A DNA stretch of 44,502 nucleotides. Source: Victivallales bacterium. Lineage in GTDB: Bacteria; Verrucomicrobiota; Lentisphaeria; Oligosphaerales; Oligosphaeraceae. This document shows positions 10,325 through 16,603 of the stretch, piece after piece. Location of the stretch: assembly GCA_017417585.1 (NCBI GenBank), contig JAFPYX010000021.1:1-44502 (forward strand). Reading direction: 5' to 3'. The notes under the pieces are model-generated. The model did no database searches and was not told the DNA's origin. It saw nothing but the letters and a program-made list of their open reading frames with translations. Position 1 is the stretch's first letter. Each line of letters starts with the position of its first letter. Both the position numbers and the translations under genes were made by a program.

Positions 10325-10440
10325 CAGCCTTCGCCTTTGCCTACGGCCTGGCTGCGCTTTTCGCCTTCGCTTCGCTGTGGCTGGCTTGCCAAGCCGTAGT
10401 CCCCGAATGGCCTTTGTAAGGCCATTCGGGGCGAAGGCTG
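10325..10440. repeat. nested inverted repeats next to the tmRNA 3' end
   Basis: A perfect 12-bp inverted repeat lies at 10401-10412 and 10420-10431 with a 7-nt loop. A second, perfect 11-bp pair (CAGCCTTCGCC and its complement) lies at 10325-10335 and 10430-10440, so one arm overlaps the encoded tmRNA CCA end at 10439. A small GGCTTGCCAAGCC hairpin lies between. The region is rich in GCGAAGGC-type words and resembles a REP/BIME-like extragenic element. It may also stop tmRNA transcription, but no T-tract follows on the minus strand. Confidence 0.5.
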
Positions 10441-10791
10441 GTGGAGGCGCGGGGAGTTGAACCCCGGTCCTGAAGAGACGTCCTGCGGACCTCTACATGC
10501 TTAGTTCGGGCTTAAGTCTTAGTCCGCCCCTTAGGTGCCGAACTGGCCGGAAACGGAAGCAGCTTGCTGTTCTTTCTCGCTGGTTGCGCCCGCTCGCCCG
10601 GCGCCCCTGGCCAGCCTGATGCCTGCGCCCCGCCCGTTATCAGGCATCCCGGGCGGGACGTCGCGGAACTATGCCGCGAGTGCGTACTCAGTGTTCGCAG
10701 TTACTTTTTTGACCGATGATTAAGGAGGCCAACGATCATCCTCCGCATGCAACCCGCCCTCAGCCTTTCCAGTCGAGACCGTTTCGCCCCC
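10439..10791 (-). ncRNA. ssrA: tmRNA (ssrA)
   Basis: On the minus strand the RNA begins GGGGGCGAAACGGTCTCGAC (10791 downward), the conserved tmRNA 5' end. It finishes with a T-arm (GGTTCAACTCC) and an encoded CCA at 10439. Its length is 353 nt, normal for one-piece tmRNA. Transfer-messenger RNA rescues stalled ribosomes together with SmpB and tags the incomplete protein for proteolysis. The tag reading frame begins after a GTAACT context at resume codon GCG (10696-10698) and ends with TAG (10669-10671), encoding ANTEYALAA. With the alanine carried by the tRNA-like domain the tag is A-ANTEYALAA, keeping the ALAA degron. No smpB gene is in the window. Confidence 0.95.
10669..10698 (-). other. 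tmRNA proteolysis-tag reading frame (ANTEYALAA)
   Basis: The codons read GCG AAC ACT GAG TAC GCA CTC GCG GCA TAG on the minus strand. The ALAA terminus matches the standard degron. The middle (TEY) differs from the familiar ANDENYALAA tag. Confidence 0.88.
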
Positions 10792-10822
10792 TGAAAATCA
10801 AATAGACTGATGGTAATGTTCT

Positions 10823-10852
10823 ATAATATAAATCCTTTGCCTTCAAATGCAA
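10823..10852 (-). promoter_or_regulatory. candidate promoter of tmRNA
   Basis: On the minus strand there is a -35-like TTGCAT (plus 10847-10852), an 18-bp spacer and TATTAT (plus 10823-10828) within the octamer TATATTAT (10823-10830). It lies 31 nt upstream of the mature tmRNA 5' end, which fits a short leader removed by RNase P. The assignment is inferred from sequence and position. Confidence 0.45.
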
Positions 10853-10892
10853 GCCACTCAAGCAACAGTATTTTCGCCCGAAAGCGAATTCC

Positions 10893-12116
10893 TCACCACT
10901 CGACCTTGACAATTGGCACGGTACCCACCAGTCGCCTGGCATCCAACCCGCTGACATGCAAATCCAGACGACCTTGCAAGGCATGCGAGGGCATCTCCTC
11001 CAGCGTCGCGGCCAGGGGACGCCCGCCATCCAGCAACGTCACCGCCTTCGGCATCTTGTCCACCGGCAGTTCGAAGCCCGATGCCAGCAGTCCATCGGGG
11101 AAATGCACATAGAGCGTGCCGTCCTTCCGGCGGGTAAAGGTCGCATTCCAGACCGGATCGTCAAAGGCAAACGGTTCAGTGTCCTCAAATGCCTCCCGAA
11201 CCGATTTGAACCACTCCCCTACCCTGCGCAAGATCGTCTCCGCCTCGACGGGAATGGTCCCATCTGGTTTAGGGCCGACATTCAGGAGGAAATTTCCACC
11301 TCGGGAGAGAATCTTGTCCATATTCCGCATAATCGCCAACGGCGTATAGTAGTCCTCGTTGACGCGATAACCCCAGGAGCATCTTCCAACGGAGTCACAG
11401 GCCTCCGTTGGCTTCGCAAAGGCCGTCCCTGCGGGGATTTCGCGTTCGGGCGTGGAGTAGTCTCCAGGGCCATAGCCGCGGTCATTGATGAGGCACTCCG
11501 GTTGCAGACGCCGGATGGTTTCATTGAGCTGCGGGCAATTCATCCCCTGCGGGATATCCCAGAAGAATTCGGAGATGGTTCCGTAGTTGGTGCATAATTC
11601 AACCACTTGGCGTTGAACGAAATCAAGATATTTCAGGAAATCTGGCTGGTCGCCTGGGTCGGGATGTGGGAGTTGATGGCTGCCGCCGAAATTCAGGGCA
11701 TTGGGATGATGCCAGTCGGGACAGGAATAGTAGAGTCCCAGGCGGATTCCGCGCCGGTGGCAGGCCTCCGCCAACATCGCCAGGACATCCCGGCGATATG
11801 GGGTGTTCATGATGTTGTAGTCGGTCTCCTTGGTGTCCCACATACAGAAGCCGTCGTGGTGCTTCGCCGTGAAACACAGGTAGGTCATGCCCGCCGCCTC
11901 GCACAAATCCAGCCATGCGTCGGGGTTGAAAAACGACGGATTGAACTGGTCCTTGAGCTTGGCATATTCGGCCTTGGGGACATTTCTGCGCCACTGGAGC
12001 TGCTCATGCCACCCCTCTACGGCATAAATCCCCCAATGCACGAACATCCCAAAGCGTTCGCGGAAAAACCAGTCGCGGGCATCATTGAAGCGGAAATTCA
12101 CTTTTGCCATCCTCAA
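10893..12116 (-). CDS. alpha-L-fucosidase, glycoside hydrolase family 29
   Basis: The product is 407 residues with no obvious signal peptide. An alternative start at the second Met (12110) gives MAKVNFRF. It hydrolyses terminal alpha-L-fucose from glycans, if active as the family predicts. Visible GH29 landmarks are RFGMFVHWGIY (21-31), FTAKHHDGFCMWD (82-94), GIRLGLYYS (123-131) and NFLLNVGPKPDG (275-286). The expected nucleophile is Asp187 in EFFWDIP; this context is looser than the usual WFDG. It is shorter than many two-domain GH29 enzymes and has only a small C-terminal beta region. It is divergently transcribed from the hydrolase/C45 gene across a 164-bp intergenic region with a TATATTAT box for each direction. 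Cytoplasmic location is inferred from the lack of a signal peptide. Confidence 0.9.
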   Translation of the reverse strand: MRMAKVNFRFNDARDWFFRERFGMFVHWGIYAVEGWHEQLQWRRNVPKAEYAKLKDQFNPSFFNPDAWLDLCEAAGMTYLCFTAKHHDGFCMWDTKETDYNIMNTPYRRDVLAMLAEACHRRGIRLGLYYSCPDWHHPNALNFGGSHQLPHPDPGDQPDFLKYLDFVQRQVVELCTNYGTISEFFWDIPQGMNCPQLNETIRRLQPECLINDRGYGPGDYSTPEREIPAGTAFAKPTEACDSVGRCSWGYRVNEDYYTPLAIMRNMDKILSRGGNFLLNVGPKPDGTIPVEAETILRRVGEWFKSVREAFEDTEPFAFDDPVWNATFTRRKDGTLYVHFPDGLLASGFELPVDKMPKAVTLLDGGRPLAATLEEMPSHALQGRLDLHVSGLDARRLVGTVPIVKVEW

Positions 12117-12165
12117 ATTGCATCATGTCCTGCCCCTCGAAATGAAGGGTAAAAACCATTTTCGA

Positions 12166-12173
12166 ATAATATA
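12166..12173 (-). promoter_or_regulatory. TATATTAT box upstream of the fucosidase gene
   Basis: The minus-strand octamer TATATTAT lies about 50 bp upstream of the fucosidase start. A TTCAAA hexamer lies 16 bp upstream of the TATTAT portion. The same octamer precedes three other units in the window. The promoter role is inferred. Confidence 0.4.
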
Positions 12174-12227
12174 GAGCAAAAATCACCTTTGAACGTCTCT
12201 TTTGAAGCACTTGCAGGAAATAACCGA

Positions 12228-12235
12228 TATATTAT
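12228..12235 (+). promoter_or_regulatory. TATATTAT box upstream of the hydrolase/C45 gene
   Basis: This plus-strand octamer lies 45 bp upstream of the ATG at 12281. A TTGAAG hexamer at 12202-12207 is 20 bp upstream of it, longer than an ideal spacer. The ribosome site GAGGGA follows just ahead of the ATG. Confidence 0.4.
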
Positions 12236-12280
12236 GAGATAAATCCATAGCACCCATTACGTAACGTTGAGGGACACCCA

Positions 12281-15052
12281 ATGAAACAACTTCTTTTCGC
12301 CGTTTTTTTCATCCTTCTGGGTTGCATTTCCGGAGCGGAACTGTCGTTTGACTATCAGAGCCGCCTGTTGGAGGAAGCAGAGAACTACCGTGTTTATTAT
12401 GTCACCTACGACTCTCCGGAAGCCCCTTTCTGGCCAGAGGCCAAGCAAGTCAAGGCCTTTTATTATGAACCCAAGACCTTGCCGCCGGAAGGCGCCCCCG
12501 CCGTACTGTGCCTGCACATCCTCGGCGGCAATGGACAGCTCACCAAAACCATCGCGGCCTTCTTCGCCAACCACGGAATGCCCGCATTGATGCCACAGAC
12601 GGCGCTTTTCCTGGATCGTCTTCCGAAGGGAAACATCGTTCGGCTTCTTCACGGGGAACAGGGTCCCGACTACCTGATTGCCGCCTTGCGCGCAACACCG
12701 GGAGACATCCGGCGAAGCATTGACTTCCTGGCCTCGCGTCCAGGCGTGGATACCCGTCACATCAATCTCATCGGCACCAGCATGGGCGGCATCTTGGGGA
12801 TCTCGACCTTCGCACGGGACGAACGGTTGGACAAGGCGGTATTTTTGCTGGCTGGCGGCAACCTGCGGGAAATCCTGGCGCTGGACAACCCCGAAGTAAT
12901 TCCCATCCAGGCGGCCATCCAGCATGCCAACCCCGAACAGTCGGCGGAAATCGCCCGTCTGGAAAAGCAGGTGGAGCCCATGGATTTCCTGGAGGAATTG
13001 GCGCCCAAGGCCCAGGCAGGCCGCATCAAAATGCACAATGCTGAACTGGACACAATCGTTCCGCCGGAGTTTTCGGACGCCTTGGCGGATGGTCTAGGCC
13101 TTACCCTCAACGTCAACCACTTCATCCTCCCGCAGGCAGACCATTATACCGCCATAGTTGCCCTGCCCCAGCTGCTGGAAGACACGCTAGTCTTTTTCGG
13201 CGGCCAGGAAACCGGCGAGCCCGTCGTCCTCGATGCCGAGGCCGCAAGGCTGAGCGCCCTGATGGCCTCCATCAAACAAGTGCTTGACGGAGGCCCTGCC
13301 GATGCAACCCAGGCCACGCACATCGCGCTGCGTTTCTCCGTGATGGAAAATGATTCCGAAAAGCTGGCGGGACACCTCCGGCTGACCATCGGCGGCGGGA
13401 AATTCCAGCTCCAGCTGGACGACGGGGTGGGCCTGGCCGACTTCCACCGCCTTGCCGTAGGCATGGATGCCCTCCCCTGGGTCGTCACCCCGAATGGTTC
13501 GCTCTTCCAAGGCGATCAGCCGTCCCCCCTGCCCCCTGCCAAACTGTTGCCGGACCAATTCCACCTCTACCGCCAAATGGTGATGTCGCTGATTGGTCAA
13601 GTGGCCGCCACTGGCTCCCTGGACACCCTGAAGCAACTGGTTCCCCTGGAGGCTTTCTTCCACGGTGCGAACAAACGCACCTTCGTTGCCAATGCCGAAG
13701 GATGCCACGTGGAAATCCAGCTGGAAAACGAGCGCGACGTGCCTCAGAACATCCGTATCATCTACGACAAGACGCTGGTGGCCATACACTTCGACCAATG
13801 GGAAGACGCCCCCATCACGGAGACCGACTTCGTTCCATCAGGCGAGTCCCCGGCGGCCCACACCGTCAACTCCGAGCAACTCGTCCTTGGGCTCCGGCAA
13901 GTCATCCAACGCGTCTGGGACGAAATCACCGAGGGCCATGCGGCCTATAAAAGTCCTTTGTGCAAGCGTGACCGTGTCCTGCGTTTCGAGAAGGGGCTGC
14001 GCATTGAACGCACCGGTGAATACCCTGTGCTGATCTTCGCCGGCACTCCGGAGGAGATTGACCGTCAGCACGGCAAGCTCTGCAAGGCAGAAATCCATCG
14101 CAGCTACGAGTGCCTCCGGCTCGTGGCCGGTGGGTATCTCCTTTTGAAGAACGAGTGGTTCTACGACACCATCCAGGAGGCCCAGCGGCGTACCAGCTTC
14201 GCCACTCCGGAGCGCTATCTGACGGAGCTTGACGCCATGAGCCAGGCAGCCGGCCTGACCGCAGCTCAGGGCCGCGAAATCGGTTTCTTCCCCGAACTCT
14301 TCCATTGCTCCGGCATCGCCGCGCGAGGCAAGGCCACGGCGGGAGGGAAGGTCGTCCACGCACGCGTGCTGGACTATATGAAAGACATCGGGCTGCAATC
14401 CTCCGCGCAAATCCAGGTCTATCTGCCCGATGGCTATCTGCCATGGATCACCGTGGGCTTCGCCGGTTTCAACGGCACCGTCACCGCCATGAATTCGGCC
14501 GGCCTGGCCATGGGCGAGATGGGAGGACGCGGTGAAGGCAACTGGGACGGTCTGCCCATGAGCTACCTCATGCGTCGCATCATGGAGGAATGCCATAATG
14601 TCGAAGAGGCCAAAAAAATGATTGAAGAATCGCCCCTGACCTGCGAATACTACTATGTCCTCTCCGACCGCAGCGGCGACATGGTGGCCGTGGAGGCCCG
14701 TGCAGGAGAGCCGCCGACCTTCCTCCAACCTGGTCAAAAGCACCCGTTGCTCCTGGAGTCCTTCGAGGACGTCGCCTGGATCACCGCACCCAGCCGACAG
14801 CCCGCGCTCTGCGAGCGTGTTCGTCAATACTACGGCCGAATCGACGAAGAGACCATGAAGCAGATTATCCGGCGGCCCGTCGCCATGGCCTCCAACCTCC
14901 ATGACGCAATCTTCCTGCCGGAAACGCTGGATCTCCAGTTCGCCTATGCCGACGCAACACGGGTCGGCTGCGACTGTCCCTACCATCGCCTCAATCTGAA
15001 TGAGCTGATCCAATTCTACCAGGAGCGTTTTGCCAAGAAAGAAGGAGAATGA
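12281..15052 (+). CDS. secreted fusion of alpha/beta hydrolase and C45 acyltransferase/peptidase
   Basis: The product is 923 residues. The N terminus is a signal peptide with a possible lipobox (ILLGC). Residues about 25-310 form a dienelactone-hydrolase-like alpha/beta hydrolase: GTSMGG supplies Ser167, ELDTIVPP supplies Asp257 and QADHYT supplies His288. Residues about 320-560 are a beta-rich linker domain I do not recognise. Residues about 580-870 match the C45 family (acyl-CoA:6-aminopenicillanic acid acyltransferase-like Ntn hydrolases): HRSYECLRL, FFPELFHCSGIAARGKAT with Cys676 as probable nucleophile, VVHARVLDYM, GFAGFNGTVTAMN and GEMGGRGEGNWDG. The usual C45 signature is thus complete. 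Natural substrates of bacterial C45 proteins are mostly unknown; amide or ester acyl groups are likely. The next gene overlaps by 4 bp. Confidence 0.85.
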   Translation: MKQLLFAVFFILLGCISGAELSFDYQSRLLEEAENYRVYYVTYDSPEAPFWPEAKQVKAFYYEPKTLPPEGAPAVLCLHILGGNGQLTKTIAAFFANHGMPALMPQTALFLDRLPKGNIVRLLHGEQGPDYLIAALRATPGDIRRSIDFLASRPGVDTRHINLIGTSMGGILGISTFARDERLDKAVFLLAGGNLREILALDNPEVIPIQAAIQHANPEQSAEIARLEKQVEPMDFLEELAPKAQAGRIKMHNAELDTIVPPEFSDALADGLGLTLNVNHFILPQADHYTAIVALPQLLEDTLVFFGGQETGEPVVLDAEAARLSALMASIKQVLDGGPADATQATHIALRFSVMENDSEKLAGHLRLTIGGGKFQLQLDDGVGLADFHRLAVGMDALPWVVTPNGSLFQGDQPSPLPPAKLLPDQFHLYRQMVMSLIGQVAATGSLDTLKQLVPLEAFFHGANKRTFVANAEGCHVEIQLENERDVPQNIRIIYDKTLVAIHFDQWEDAPITETDFVPSGESPAAHTVNSEQLVLGLRQVIQRVWDEITEGHAAYKSPLCKRDRVLRFEKGLRIERTGEYPVLIFAGTPEEIDRQHGKLCKAEIHRSYECLRLVAGGYLLLKNEWFYDTIQEAQRRTSFATPERYLTELDAMSQAAGLTAAQGREIGFFPELFHCSGIAARGKATAGGKVVHARVLDYMKDIGLQSSAQIQVYLPDGYLPWITVGFAGFNGTVTAMNSAGLAMGEMGGRGEGNWDGLPMSYLMRRIMEECHNVEEAKKMIEESPLTCEYYYVLSDRSGDMVAVEARAGEPPTFLQPGQKHPLLLESFEDVAWITAPSRQPALCERVRQYYGRIDEETMKQIIRRPVAMASNLHDAIFLPETLDLQFAYADATRVGCDCPYHRLNLNELIQFYQERFAKKEGE

Positions 15053-15528
15053 CTATGGAAATTTCCGCCAGCCTTAAACTTCTCCGTTTTTTTTACGAAG
15101 CACGACTCTATCTGCTGATTCCGCTGTGCATCCTCTGGGTTGCCTACGCAATCCACCTAGGTCGCCAACGGGACAAACTTCTTCGGCTCTGGCTGCTGGC
15201 ACTGCCGATGGTCATCCTGCCGTTGCACCTCGCCACCACCTACTGCGGCTACCGCTACCGCATGGAGTTGCGCGACCGCTACGCCCAAGTCCCTGGACAG
15301 CCAACTGGCACCTATGATATCAGCTTGATGCCCAACGATATCAGCACGGAATACGCCCGCCACGATTTCCACCCACGTGCCCGTGACCTCAAGGCACAGG
15401 CGCTTTGCATCCTGCTCCTGCTCCTGCTGATGCCATGCTTGGCGCTGCCACTCGCCAACTGGCCTGAAAAGCGACAGGAAATCGACACACAAGCTGACCG
15501 CCCCGCCGGGCGGCCAGCTAATGAATAA
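15049..15528 (+). CDS. small inner-membrane protein coupled to the hydrolase/C45 gene
   Basis: The product is 159 residues. Its ATG overlaps the stop of the preceding gene (ATGA), so translation is probably coupled. Three hydrophobic segments are visible, about 19-38, 45-66 and 115-137. A hydrophilic stretch (about 67-114, YRYRMELRDRYAQVPG onward) lies between the second and third, and the C-terminal tail is charged. No family is recognised. The coupling suggests a membrane partner for the fusion enzyme; what it does is unknown. Confidence 0.75.
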   Translation: MTMEISASLKLLRFFYEARLYLLIPLCILWVAYAIHLGRQRDKLLRLWLLALPMVILPLHLATTYCGYRYRMELRDRYAQVPGQPTGTYDISLMPNDISTEYARHDFHPRARDLKAQALCILLLLLLMPCLALPLANWPEKRQEIDTQADRPAGRPANE

Positions 15529-15561
15529 TATCATTTTTATTGATTTATAAATATTTTATTA

Positions 15562-16485
15562 TTATTTTTCACGAGCCATCAATGATTGCCGATATTCCAT
15601 ATATCGGTCGTAGAGGCCGTGGGCGGAGGAATACATCGAGTTCGGGCTCATGAAGTGAGAGAACTCGAAGGTGATCGCCTTGTCCACGCCGCATTTCCCG
15701 GCGGCCTCGAGCTTCAGGCGCATCTTGTCCCACTTGATGGGGAGGAAGCGGATGGGCATGTCGCGGTCGAAGCTCTCGCAGTTGGTCCAGCTCTTCATGC
15801 CGTATTTTCGCGCCAGCGCGAGGTTGATTTCGAGGTAGTCCGGCAGTTCGTCATAGAGGCAATGCCCGTCCTGGAAGGCGACGATATCCACCGCGCCCTG
15901 GATTTCGGAAAGGATGGCGTTCCAGTCCCGTTCGTGCTCGGCGATGGTGGTGGCATTGTCGGGATTGGCCTTGATTCCGGCGATATAGGGGGAAATCAGC
16001 GTCGGAAGATTGCCGGAGAGGTCCTTGACGAATTTCCCCAGATCACGGTAGAGGTGCGCCATTCCGACGGAGGCCCGCGAGATTTCGCAATTGAGATACC
16101 ACCCCTTGAAGCTCGGGTGGTGCCCGTAGGTCTTCCAAACCTCCTCCGCGACCGCCTTGGAGAGGTCCAGCTCCTTGGTGAACTGATGGTTGTGCCAATA
16201 GTTCCCAGAGTCATAAAGCCCGAAGTAGAAGGTCATCCCATAACGGTCGGAGAGGCGCAGAAACAAGTCCACCAGGTCCATCGATGGCTCGAAGCATTTC
16301 TCCTGTCCCATCAGGACCTTAGACGGGTAGGTGATGAAGCGTTTGTGCCCGCAGCGGATGAGAATGACCGTGTCAATGCCCGTTGCTCGCATGCACGCGA
16401 AGTCGCGGTCCCATTCCTTCTCGCCCCAGTTCTGGTGGGGGATGTCGTGGCTGATCTCATCCAAAAAAGTCCCGGTGATTAACAT
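15562..16485 (-). CDS. DUF4434-type TIM-barrel glycoside-hydrolase-like protein
   Basis: The product is 307 residues with no signal peptide. It begins LITGTFLDEISHDIPHQNWG and continues with DRDFACMRATGIDTVILIRCG, a start typical of DUF4434 proteins. These are predicted (beta/alpha)8 barrels related to glycoside hydrolases. Further barrel-like elements are GMTFYFGLYDSG, FKGWYLNCEIS and AITFEFSHFMSP. Glu and Asp residues in the YLNCEIS and EFSHF segments are candidate catalytic groups, but none is proven. The start has a good ribosome site (GAGGGAAAG immediately upstream on the minus strand). It is convergent with the membrane-protein gene across a short AT-rich gap and divergent from the DUF4838 gene, so a role in the same glycan pathway is plausible. 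Confidence 0.75.
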   Translation of the reverse strand: MLITGTFLDEISHDIPHQNWGEKEWDRDFACMRATGIDTVILIRCGHKRFITYPSKVLMGQEKCFEPSMDLVDLFLRLSDRYGMTFYFGLYDSGNYWHNHQFTKELDLSKAVAEEVWKTYGHHPSFKGWYLNCEISRASVGMAHLYRDLGKFVKDLSGNLPTLISPYIAGIKANPDNATTIAEHERDWNAILSEIQGAVDIVAFQDGHCLYDELPDYLEINLALARKYGMKSWTNCESFDRDMPIRFLPIKWDKMRLKLEAAGKCGVDKAITFEFSHFMSPNSMYSSAHGLYDRYMEYRQSLMAREK

Positions 16486-16534
16486 CTTTCCCTCGTAAAA
16501 TGATTTTGGTGTACAACGCTTTGAAGGAACGCCC

Positions 16535-16542
16535 TATATTAT
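16535..16542 (+). promoter_or_regulatory. TATATTAT box upstream of the DUF4838 gene
   Basis: The octamer sits 61 bp upstream of the preferred ATG at 16604. The reverse complement of the overlapping bases 16539-16544 reads TATAAT, so the site could also serve the divergent DUF4434 gene. The promoter role is inferred. Confidence 0.4.
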
Positions 16543-16603
16543 AGTATTGGAAAAACTCCCCACACGGCGTAAACGCCTTTCCCCTGAATATTCATCAAGT
16601 ACT

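Noticed and set aside
10278..10460. Plus-strand 60-codon frame in the hairpin region next to tmRNA
   Set aside because: It overlaps inverted repeats and the tmRNA end, is Arg/Leu-rich low complexity and lacks a start context; it is better read as structured DNA.
13838..15013. Minus-strand open frame (391 codons) opposite the C45 domain
   Set aside because: It is antisense to the conserved C45 signature and has no recognisable protein features.
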